A DNA stretch of 64,000 nucleotides from positions 3,059,989 through 3,123,988 of the forward strand of contig NZ_AP024238.1 in the NCBI RefSeq assembly GCF_019973615.1, in the 5' to 3' direction. Numbering within the stretch: position 1 is the stretch's first letter; each line of letters starts with the position of its first letter. Below, piece after piece: positions 25,970 through 33,392 of the stretch. This DNA is from Rhodoferax lithotrophicus. GTDB taxonomy: Bacteria > Pseudomonadota > Gammaproteobacteria > Burkholderiales > Burkholderiaceae_C. The notes below the pieces were generated by a model. That model was not told the origin of the DNA. It searched no databases and saw only the letters and a list, made by a program, of their open reading frames with translations. The translations under genes were made by a program, and so were the position numbers.

Positions 25970-27937
25970 TCAGCGGGTTGGGTCGCCGTCGCGCTGGTTC
26001 GGCGAGGCAAGGCCCCATCGCTGCATGCGGCGGTACAGCGTCATGCGCGACAGGCCCATGCGGCGCGCTGCCTCGGCCACATTCCAGCGGCTGGCGACCA
26101 GGTGCTGCAGCAATTGCGCCGCCTCGCTGGTGGGCGCGGCGGGTGCGGCGGGCAAGCTTGCGGAGGGCACAGCAAGGGGTTTGGGGGCAGGCGTGCCACT
26201 CAAGTGGTCGGGCAGGTCGTGCAGTTCGATCCGGCCCTGGTTGCACAGGCTGCGGGCGTACGCGATCACGTTGTGCAACTCACGCAGGTTGCCCGGCCAG
26301 TGGTGCGCCAGCAGGCGGGCGCGGGCGTCAGGGGAAAGCACCGTGGCGGCTGCTTCATCGCCATTGCGTGGATTCGCCAGCAGGCGCTCTATCAGCCAGC
26401 ACAGATCGGTGCGCTCGCGCAGCGGCGGCAGCACCAGGTGCGCGCCGTTCAGGCGGTAATACAGGTCGGCGCGAAAGCGCCCCTCGCGTACCAGCGCCTC
26501 CAGATCGCAGTGTGTGGCCGCGATCACGCGGATGTTCACCGGCACCGGCCGCGTCGCGCCCACCGACAGCACTTCGCGCTCAGCCAGCACGCGCAGCAAC
26601 CGGGCTTGCAGCGCTAGCGTCATGTCGCCGATCTCATCGAGGAACAGCGTGCCGCCATCGGCCTCCTGTACCAGGCCGCGCTTGGCACGTGTGCCCGCAC
26701 CCGAGAAGCTGCCGGGCAGGTAGCCGAACAGCTCGCTCTCGGCCAGCGCCTCGGGAATGGCCGCGCAGTTCACCGCCACGAAGGGCCGACCGCGCCGCTC
26801 GCTGCTGGCGTGCAGCGCCTTGGCGAAGAACTCCTTGCCGCTGCCGGTTTCGCCAGTCAGCAGCAGCCCGATGGGCGAATTCACAAAACGTGCCGCGCGT
26901 GCAATCTGCCGCGTCAGCGCGGGGTCGCCACCGCACAGTCCAGCCAGCGGCGTTGGCACGGGTTTGGCGGCGGCCGATGGCGCAGGACGCGCGGCGGCGC
27001 GGGGCGGCGTTGCCAGCAGGAACAGCTGCTGGCTGGTGCCAGCCACGGTGATGGCGCAACGGTCCGCCGGGCTGCTGTAGATGAAGCGACCCAAGTCGCC
27101 AAGCTGGAGGTTGAACAGGCGCTCGAAGGCAGCGCCCATCAGCGGTCCGGCCACCTGATCCTGCAGCAGCAGTTGCGCGCGGCGGTTGTAGCCGATGACC
27201 CGGCCCGCCGCGTCCAGCGCCAACAGGTAGTCAGGGTTGACCTCCAGAAACTGCGGCGAGGGCGACAGGCGCAGCAACCAGTCATGGCGAAACTGGCGCA
27301 GGAAGCTGGCGTTTTCAATGTGCTGGGCGTAGATCGTCACCATCTGCAACGCGAGGTGCTGGCTGTCCTTGCTCTGTGGCGAGCGCAGCGCCGAGATGTC
27401 CAGCACCGCATTGAGCTGGCCGCGTCCGTCGAACACCGGCGCGGCCGTGCAGGTGAGCGGGATGTGGGTGGCGTCGAAATGGTCGCCCTGGTGCACCGTG
27501 AGGGCTTGCCCGGTGCTGATGCAGGTGCCCACGCCGCAGGTGCCGGCCACTGATTCGCTCCAGGTCGAACCCAGGTACAGGCCGGCGCGGCGCAGCGAGT
27601 GCTCGGTATGCAGGTCGCCGAGAAAATCGACGGTGATGCCGCGCGCGTCGGTCAGCAGCACCACATAGTCCAGCTCGGCCACATGCTGATAGAGCGCCTG
27701 CATGCCATCGCGCGCAATCTGCAAAAACTCGTCCATCCGATCCTGGTGTTCGCGCAGGCGATGACTGGGCAGAATGATGGCTTCCTGCATGCGGGTTGGG
27801 TCAAGCCGATAGTCCCGTGCGCACCGACGCCACGAATCGTGAATGATGCTATCGCTTGCAAACTCTGGATGGCCGCTGCTGCCGCCAGCAACCATCTGCG
27901 TGACCCTTGAGATGTGCTCCTGCTGATGCACTTGCAT
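25970..27937 (-). CDS. AcoR-type sigma-54-dependent transcriptional activator
   Basis: A 655-residue enhancer-binding protein. The N-terminal half holds a GAF-like sensory domain (YVVLLTDARGITVDFLGD, GTCGVGTCISTGQALTVH) and a PAS-like segment (NPDYLLALDAAGRVIGYNRRA), as in AcoR, the activator of acetoin catabolism. The AAA+ domain has Walker A GETGSGKEFFAKALH, Walker B GTLFLDEIGDM, and R-finger region. The sigma-54 contact loop reads GSFSGA, not GAFTGA. A Fis-type helix-turn-helix (WNVAEAARRMGLSRMTLYRRM) ends the protein. It lies upstream of the sigma-54-driven monooxygenase gene, its probable target. The inducer is unknown. Confidence 0.9.
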   Translation of the reverse strand: MQVHQQEHISRVTQMVAGGSSGHPEFASDSIIHDSWRRCARDYRLDPTRMQEAIILPSHRLREHQDRMDEFLQIARDGMQALYQHVAELDYVVLLTDARGITVDFLGDLHTEHSLRRAGLYLGSTWSESVAGTCGVGTCISTGQALTVHQGDHFDATHIPLTCTAAPVFDGRGQLNAVLDISALRSPQSKDSQHLALQMVTIYAQHIENASFLRQFRHDWLLRLSPSPQFLEVNPDYLLALDAAGRVIGYNRRAQLLLQDQVAGPLMGAAFERLFNLQLGDLGRFIYSSPADRCAITVAGTSQQLFLLATPPRAAARPAPSAAAKPVPTPLAGLCGGDPALTRQIARAARFVNSPIGLLLTGETGSGKEFFAKALHASSERRGRPFVAVNCAAIPEALAESELFGYLPGSFSGAGTRAKRGLVQEADGGTLFLDEIGDMTLALQARLLRVLAEREVLSVGATRPVPVNIRVIAATHCDLEALVREGRFRADLYYRLNGAHLVLPPLRERTDLCWLIERLLANPRNGDEAAATVLSPDARARLLAHHWPGNLRELHNVIAYARSLCNQGRIELHDLPDHLSGTPAPKPLAVPSASLPAAPAAPTSEAAQLLQHLVASRWNVAEAARRMGLSRMTLYRRMQRWGLASPNQRDGDPTR

Positions 27938-28410
27938 TGCTTGTATCCTGTCCTGGTGTGCGCGAAAGGGGTCTGCGCCAATTGAATAAGGCCTGTTTTG
28001 ACTAGAAAAACTGTAGGTTTTTCTGTGTTGACGGTCAATCCGGAAAATCCCTCGGTTGAATGTTTTGCCCGAAAGAAGAGGCGCTCTTTTCGCGAACCTG
28101 ACATATTACAAAATGTGTGCAAGTTCTAGTGAATATGCGTCCATACTGCCCGCCGACCTTGGCCTGCCTTGTGAGCGAATAGGGCATCAGATCATTGCGA
28201 GTTAGCGTTCAAAGGGGTCATGTCGGAAGGATAGGAGGGACATGTGCCGCCTCTAAGCAAGCACTCAACATCCACCCCGCTGCTGCGACCCCAAATCTCC
28301 CCGTAGTCCAGCACCTCCCTGTCACCCCCCGGACACTCATAACCGCACGCCCGTGCTAAAAACGCCGCCAAATCGAGCACACCCAACGGTGTGCCACCAC
28401 CGGAGACACC
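27938..28410. other. Intergenic region upstream of AcoR-type regulator and acyl-CoA dehydrogenases
   Basis: 473 bp between divergent genes. One inverted repeat, AGAAAAAC-5-GTTTTTCT (28004-28024), lies about 70 bp upstream of the regulator start and could be an operator. I see no convincing gene; long minus-strand frames here are extensions of antisense frames of the dehydrogenase gene. Confidence 0.4.
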
Positions 28411-29616
28411 ATGGATTTGGCTTTTACCCCCGAAGAGGAACAATTTCGCCAGGAGGTGCGCACCTGGGTGCGTGCCAACCTGCCCGCTGACATCGCCCAC
28501 AAGGTGCACCACGCCTTGCGTCTGACCCGCGACGACATGCAGGGCTGGGCCAAGATTCTGGGCAGCAAAGGCTGGCTGGGTTTTGGCTGGCCCAAGGCCT
28601 TTGGCGGCCCTGGCTGGAACGCCATCCAGAAGCACCTGTTTGAAGAGGAATGCGCCCTGGCGGGTGCGCCGCGCATCGTGCCGTTTGGCCCGGTGATGGT
28701 GGCCCCGGTCATCATGGCTTTTGGCACGCCGGAGCAGCAGCAGCGCTTTTTGCCCGGCATTGCCAGCGGCGAGGTGTGGTGGAGCCAGGGTTACAGCGAG
28801 CCGGGTTCGGGCTCGGATCTGGCCAGTGTCAAATGCCGCGCTGAGCACCAGGGCGACCATTACCTGGTGAACGGCCAGAAAACCTGGACCACGCTGGGCC
28901 AGTACGGCGAGTGGATTTTTTGCCTGGTGCGCACCAGCACGGAGGGCAAGCCACAAACCGGCATCAGCTTCCTGCTGATCGACATGAAGTCGCCCGGTGT
29001 CACCGTGCGCCCGATCCGTTTGCTGGATGGCGAGTGCGAGGTCAACGAGGTGTTTTTTGACAACGTCAAAGTGCCGCTGAACAACCTGATTGGTGAAGAA
29101 AACAAGGGCTGGACATACGCCAAACACCTGCTCAGCCACGAGCGCACCAACATTGCCGATGTGAACCGCAGCAAGCGCGAGCTGGAGCGACTCAAACGCA
29201 TTGCCAAGCAGGAAGGTGTCTGGGATGACCTGCGTTTTCGGGATCAGATCGCCCTGCTGGAGGTGGACGTGATTGCGCTGGAGATGCTGGTGCTGCGCGT
29301 GCTCAGCGCCGAAAAATCCGGCAAAAACTCGCTGGACATCGCCGGACTGCTCAAGATCAAAGGCAGCGAAATCCAGCAGCGCTATGCCGAGCTGATGATG
29401 CTGGCCGCTGGCCCCTTTGCCCTGCCGCTGATTCAAGAGGCCATGGATGCGGGCTGGCAAGGGGATCAGGTCAACGGCCAGATGTTCGGCTTTCCGGGTG
29501 ATGCACTGCACTGCGCGCCGCTGGCATCCACCTACTTCAACCTGCGCAAGACCACCATTTACGGCGGCTCTAACGAGGTGCAGCGCAACATCGTGGCTCA
29601 GGTCGTGCTGGGCTAA
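28411..29616 (+). CDS. Acyl-CoA dehydrogenase, PimC-like large subunit
   Basis: FAD-dependent acyl-CoA dehydrogenase of 401 residues. Motifs in order: WWSQGYSEPGSGSDLAS (FAD/substrate binding), VNGQKTWTTLGQYGEW, and the C-terminal IYGGSNEVQRNIVAQ. In this last motif the usual catalytic Glu of YEGT is Gly. It resembles the large subunit of heterodimeric dehydrogenases such as pimeloyl-CoA dehydrogenase (PimC). The partner subunit follows 15 bp downstream. The start has GGAG eight bases upstream. Substrate could be a dicarboxylyl, branched or ring-derived CoA ester; this cannot be settled here. Confidence 0.85.
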   Translation: MDLAFTPEEEQFRQEVRTWVRANLPADIAHKVHHALRLTRDDMQGWAKILGSKGWLGFGWPKAFGGPGWNAIQKHLFEEECALAGAPRIVPFGPVMVAPVIMAFGTPEQQQRFLPGIASGEVWWSQGYSEPGSGSDLASVKCRAEHQGDHYLVNGQKTWTTLGQYGEWIFCLVRTSTEGKPQTGISFLLIDMKSPGVTVRPIRLLDGECEVNEVFFDNVKVPLNNLIGEENKGWTYAKHLLSHERTNIADVNRSKRELERLKRIAKQEGVWDDLRFRDQIALLEVDVIALEMLVLRVLSAEKSGKNSLDIAGLLKIKGSEIQQRYAELMMLAAGPFALPLIQEAMDAGWQGDQVNGQMFGFPGDALHCAPLASTYFNLRKTTIYGGSNEVQRNIVAQVVLG

Positions 29617-29631
29617 CACAGGGGAACACTG

Positions 29632-30747
29632 ATGAACTTTGACTTTTCCGACGACCAAAACCAATTGCGTGACGCGGTGCAACGCTGGGCCGATAAAGCC
29701 TACACCTTTGAGCGCCGCCGCGCCATCGTGGCAGCCGGTGGATTCTCACGCGAGGCCTATGGCGAGCTGGCTGAACTCGGGCTGTGTGGCCTGGTGGTGC
29801 CTGACACGCATGAGGGCATGGGCATGGGGCCAATCGAGGCCATGGTGGTGATGGAGCAACTGGGGGCCGCGCTGGTGCTGGAGCCCTTGACCCAATGCCT
29901 GATCAGCGCCGCCGTGTTGAGCCAGTTTGCGCCGCAGGCCGTGCAAGCCCAATGGCTACCGCGCATCGCCTCAGGCCAGGCGCTGGTGGTGCTGGCACAG
30001 CAGGAGCGCAGCAATCGCTACCGACTCGACATTTGCAAGGCTAATGCGGCTGTAGCCAATGAAAATCATGCGCTAACAGCTACCAAAAACATAGTTCCCG
30101 CCGGTGACCAGGCCGATGCCTACCTGGTGCCTGCCATGCTGGATGGCCAGTTGGCGCTGTTTCTGGTGGAGCGCAGCGCCGCCGGGGTCAGCACCCGCGG
30201 CTACGGCACGCAAGACGGCAGCCGCGCCGCCGACGTGAGGTTTGACCACGCCCCGGCCACCCTGCTCACCCGCGACGGCCTAGCCGCGCTGGAGCTGGCG
30301 GTGGATGTGGGCATTGCCGCGGCTTGCGCCGAAGGTGTGGGCGTGATGGACAAGACGCTGCTTCTTACCGCCGACTACCTCAACACCCGCAAGCAGTTTG
30401 GCGTGGCCATTGGCAGCTTTCAGGCGCTGCGCCACCGCGTGGCCGACATGAAGATGCAGCTGGAGCTGGCCCGCTCCATGAGCTACTACGCCAGCCTGAA
30501 GCTGAGCGCCCCGCCCGCCGAGCGCCGCGCCGCACTGGCCCGCGCCAAGGTGCAGTTGGGCCAGTCGATGCGTTTTGTCGGCCAGCAGGCGGTGCAGTTG
30601 CACGGCGGCATTGGCGTGACGGACGAGTACATCGGCAGCCATTACTTCAAGAAACTCACCCAACTGGAGCTGAGCTTTGGCGACACCTTGCACCACCTGG
30701 GCGAGGTGTCGGCACGTATGACGGACACAGCTGCGGTGTTTGCCTGA
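29632..30747 (+). CDS. Acyl-CoA dehydrogenase, PimD-like small subunit
   Basis: A 371-residue acyl-CoA dehydrogenase, partner of the preceding gene. It starts MNFDFSDDQNQLRDAV and has the FAD region RKQFGVAIGSFQALRHRVADMK and the C-terminal QLHGGIGVTDEYIGSHYFK. The mid-domain segment normally holding the loop before the GTK motif reads KANAAVANENHALTATKN, and most of it is encoded by a copy of the dispersed 35-bp repeat, replacing ordinary family sequence. This still preserves the TATKN-like motif. Expected to form a heterotetramer with the first subunit. Confidence 0.84.
   Translation: MNFDFSDDQNQLRDAVQRWADKAYTFERRRAIVAAGGFSREAYGELAELGLCGLVVPDTHEGMGMGPIEAMVVMEQLGAALVLEPLTQCLISAAVLSQFAPQAVQAQWLPRIASGQALVVLAQQERSNRYRLDICKANAAVANENHALTATKNIVPAGDQADAYLVPAMLDGQLALFLVERSAAGVSTRGYGTQDGSRAADVRFDHAPATLLTRDGLAALELAVDVGIAAACAEGVGVMDKTLLLTADYLNTRKQFGVAIGSFQALRHRVADMKMQLELARSMSYYASLKLSAPPAERRAALARAKVQLGQSMRFVGQQAVQLHGGIGVTDEYIGSHYFKKLTQLELSFGDTLHHLGEVSARMTDTAAVFA
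30048..30082 (-). repeat. Dispersed 35-bp palindromic element, copy 7 (inside acyl-CoA dehydrogenase)
   Basis: On the minus strand: TAGCTGTTAGCGC, seven bases, TCATTGGCTACAGCC, preceded by GTTTTTGG. It is translated in frame on the plus strand within the dehydrogenase. Confidence 0.75.
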
Positions 30748-30785
30748 ACACGTCTGCGGTAGATGCACCTGGCTCAGGGTTCAGG

Positions 30786-31682
30786 CTACTCCGGTGAGCG
30801 CACCCGCAAAAACGCAGCAAACTTTGGCAAACCCTTGGGGGTGTGATCCCGGTAACGGTAAGTCACCATCGAGCCCAAGGGCGGCGGTGCTTCACGTTGC
30901 GCGTCGGTGAACCCTGTGCCCAGCGCAAAACGTTGGCCGTTCGGCATTTCCAGCAGCAAAGCCCCCAATCGCCCGGCGTGTTTACCTTTGCCGGGCAGAT
31001 GTGCCACCACACGGGCTTCCTCATCCGGGTGCAGTTTGAGTTTCAACAGCGCATCACTGCGCCCTGGCGACCACAACGCGTTGGCACGGTGCAGCACCAG
31101 CCCTTCACCACCCGCTTGGGTCGTCTGGTTCAATAGTTTTTGCAAGGCGGATACATCCGAAACACGCGCTTGCGCCACGGCCTGCAACCACGGCTGCTTG
31201 GCTTGCGCCAGCAGTACCTGGATGCGCTGGGAACGTTCGCCAAAAGCACCAGATTCACCGGGCAGGTCAAAAATCATGTAGCGCACGCTGCGCCAGTCGG
31301 CTTCCACCGGGGCCTGACGGCGCACGATGCCAGAAAGCTCGTCAAAACGCCCACGGCCCAGCCACAACTCGCCGTCGAGCGCCGTCGGCGGCAAGGCTGC
31401 CGTGAACCAGTCCGGAGCAGCGATCGGTAGACCGCTGCGAAAGCGCAGCACGTGACCGTCCCAAAAGGCGCGCACACCGTCGAGCTTTTCGCTCACCAGA
31501 TAGCCGCTGGGATCTTGGTCACTGGGCCACAGCTTGGCGTGCATCAGCGCAGGCGCGGTGGCAGAAGGTGCGGGAATGGAAGCGGTGTCATGGGGTAGCG
31601 CTGTCGCCAAGCCCGGTGAAAAAATACTGCCGAGCAGCCCGGTCAAATACAGCACAGAGGCCGCGGTAGGACGATAGTTCAT
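30786..31682 (-). CDS. Periplasmic ATP-dependent DNA ligase, LigE-type
   Basis: Minimal ATP-dependent DNA ligase of 298 residues. The active-site lysine lies in SEKLDGVRAFW; further nucleotidyltransferase motifs are LDGELWLGRGRFDEL, YMIFDLPG, EGLVLHRA and LKLKLHPDE, followed by a short OB-fold with no extra domains. The N-terminus has a hydrophobic signal peptide ending near residue 28 (SPGLATALP), so the enzyme should be periplasmic, as described for LigE in other proteobacteria. It may act on extracellular or incoming DNA. It is convergent with the dehydrogenase operon. Confidence 0.88.
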   Translation of the reverse strand: MNYRPTAASVLYLTGLLGSIFSPGLATALPHDTASIPAPSATAPALMHAKLWPSDQDPSGYLVSEKLDGVRAFWDGHVLRFRSGLPIAAPDWFTAALPPTALDGELWLGRGRFDELSGIVRRQAPVEADWRSVRYMIFDLPGESGAFGERSQRIQVLLAQAKQPWLQAVAQARVSDVSALQKLLNQTTQAGGEGLVLHRANALWSPGRSDALLKLKLHPDEEARVVAHLPGKGKHAGRLGALLLEMPNGQRFALGTGFTDAQREAPPPLGSMVTYRYRDHTPKGLPKFAAFLRVRSPE

Positions 31683-31730
31683 GGTTGGTATCCGAAAAAT
31701 TGACCCATCAAGTGCTGACGATCACCGTCT

Positions 31731-32288
31731 TCACGCCACCAACCGCGACGATTTGGGCACATGGGCCATCAAAAATTCCATCTGGTCCGCCAGAATGCGC
31801 CGGTTGCGCAAAATGAAGTCTTCCCACAGGCTGGGCACATAGGGCGTGTACAGCAGTGGCATGTGCGCCTGCTCGGGGGTGCGGTGGCTTTTGTGGTGGT
31901 TGCAGGGGCGACACGCCGTGACCACGTTCATCCAGGTGTCCACGCCATGCTGGGCAAACGGAATGATGTGTTCGCGGGTCAGGGCTGCGTCCTCAAACTG
32001 CTCACCACAATACGCACAGATATTGCGGTCACGGGCAAACAGCTTGCTGTTGGTCAAACCAGGCTTGAGCTCAAAAGGATTGATGTTGGGCACCCCCTTG
32101 GTGCCAATGATGCTGGAGACTGTGATGATCGACTGCCTGCCCGTCAGCGCGTTGTGGCCGCCATGAAACACCGCCACCTCGTGGCCCATCTCCCAACGCA
32201 CCTCTTCGGCGGCGTAGTGAATCACCGCCTGTTCCAGCGAAATCCACGATTGGGGCAACCCTTGGGCTGACAGCTTCAAGACTTTCAA
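31731..32288 (-). CDS. HNH endonuclease
   Basis: A 185-residue HNH nuclease. The C-terminal half carries a zinc-stabilised core: CAYCGEQF ... LTREHIIPFAQHG ... WMNVVTACRPCNHHKSHRTPEQA, with the CxxC pairs and the catalytic His (REH) and Asn (PCNHHK) intact. The N-terminal half starts MKVLKLSAQGLPQSWISLEQA. This solitary family, common in beta-proteobacteria, is not a restriction enzyme in any obvious system; no methyltransferase is adjacent. It diverges from ribF over about 126 bp. Confidence 0.85.
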   Translation of the reverse strand: MKVLKLSAQGLPQSWISLEQAVIHYAAEEVRWEMGHEVAVFHGGHNALTGRQSIITVSSIIGTKGVPNINPFELKPGLTNSKLFARDRNICAYCGEQFEDAALTREHIIPFAQHGVDTWMNVVTACRPCNHHKSHRTPEQAHMPLLYTPYVPSLWEDFILRNRRILADQMEFLMAHVPKSSRLVA

Positions 32289-32361
32289 AACACGACTCCT
32301 TCAATAAAAGGCGGTTTACCAGCAAGTGCGAGACAATATACCCCTTTTATATGTCAAATTG

Positions 32362-32396
32362 ACTTCAAGCGCTTTGATCATCTGCACAGAACGCTA
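32362..32396 (-). repeat. Dispersed 35-bp palindromic element, copy 8 (upstream of ribF)
   Basis: On the minus strand: TAGCGTTCTGTGC, seven bases, CAAAGCGCTTGAAGT, preceded by CTTTGA. It lies 18 bp before the ribF start codon, in the divergent HNH-ribF promoter region. Confidence 0.65.
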
Positions 32397-32414
32397 TCAA
32401 AGCCATAACAACCC

Positions 32415-33392
32415 ATGAAGATTTTTAGAGGTTTTAACCACCCCGACGTTGCACCAGCCTGTGCCCTGACGATTGGCAACTTTGACGGCGTACACCGCGG
32501 CCACCAAGCCATGCTCTCGCTGCTCAAGGGGGAAGCCCAGCAACGCGGTGTCCCGAGCTGCGTGCTGACCTTCGAGCCCCATCCGCGGGATTTTTTTGCT
32601 GGTCTGACACACAACCCTGACCTGGCCCCGGCCCGCGTGGGCACCCTGCGCGACAAACTCTGCGACCTGGCCCAGAGCGGTGTCGATCAAACCGTGGTGC
32701 TGCCGTTTGACACCCATCTGGCCAATTTATCGCCGCAAGCCTTTATTGACCAGGTCTTGCTGCAGGGACTGGGTGCCCGTTATGTGCTGGTGGGTGACGA
32801 CTTTCGCTTTGGCCAGCGCCGCGTCGGCGACTATGCCCTGCTGGATGCAGCCGGCACCCAACAAGGTTTTGATGTGGCGCGCATGAACAGCTACGAAGTA
32901 CATGGCCTGCGTGTCTCCAGCTCGGCCGTGCGCGAGGCGCTCGGCCAAGGCCGCATGCCCGATGCCACCCGGTTGCTGGGCCACCCCTACCGCATCTCGG
33001 GCCATGTGGTACACGGACGCAAACTGGGCCGTACCTTGGGTTTCAAAACCATCAACCAGCGTTTTGCCCACTGGAAACCTGCGGCCAGCGGCATTTTTGT
33101 CGTGCTGGTGTATGGCCTGAGTGCGCAGCCCCTGCGCGGTGTCGCCAACCTGGGCGTGCGCCCCTCGCTCGACCCCAAGGATGTGAATGGCGGTCGTGTG
33201 CTGCTGGAAACCCATTGCCTGGACTGGCCCACCCACCTGGGGTCTGAGGGTGCCTACGGTAAAATTGCCCGCGTGGAGCTTCTTCACAAATTGCACGACG
33301 AACTCAAATACAACTCCCTGGATGCGTTGACGGCTGGCATCACTCAAGATTGCCAGGATGCCCGTGCCTACTTTGCTATTGCGCCCAAATGA
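32415..33392 (+). CDS. ribF: Bifunctional riboflavin kinase / FAD synthetase
   Basis: Converts riboflavin to FMN and FAD. The 325-residue protein has the N-terminal FAD synthetase motifs [17 protein letters not shown] and [15 protein letters not shown], then SSSAVREAL, and a C-terminal riboflavin kinase domain ([30 protein letters not shown]). It precedes ileS and overlaps it by four bases (ATGA). No FMN riboswitch is visible upstream; the short leader holds a copy of the dispersed repeat. Confidence 0.95.
   Translation: MKIFRGFNHPDVAPACALTIGNFDGVHRGHQAMLSLLKGEAQQRGVPSCVLTFEPHPRDFFAGLTHNPDLAPARVGTLRDKLCDLAQSGVDQTVVLPFDTHLANLSPQAFIDQVLLQGLGARYVLVGDDFRFGQRRVGDYALLDAAGTQQGFDVARMNSYEVHGLRVSSSAVREALGQGRMPDATRLLGHPYRISGHVVHGRKLGRTLGFKTINQRFAHWKPAASGIFVVLVYGLSAQPLRGVANLGVRPSLDPKDVNGGRVLLETHCLDWPTHLGSEGAYGKIARVELLHKLHDELKYNSLDALTAGITQDCQDARAYFAIAPK

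Noticed and set aside
28192..29682. 496-codon minus-strand frame opposite the acyl-CoA dehydrogenase
   Set aside because: Composition is typical of an antisense frame, with no family motif; the plus strand gene is clear.
32289..32414. FMN riboswitch before ribF
   Set aside because: The 126-bp leader lacks the RFN element conserved segments and is mostly taken up by a repeat copy.
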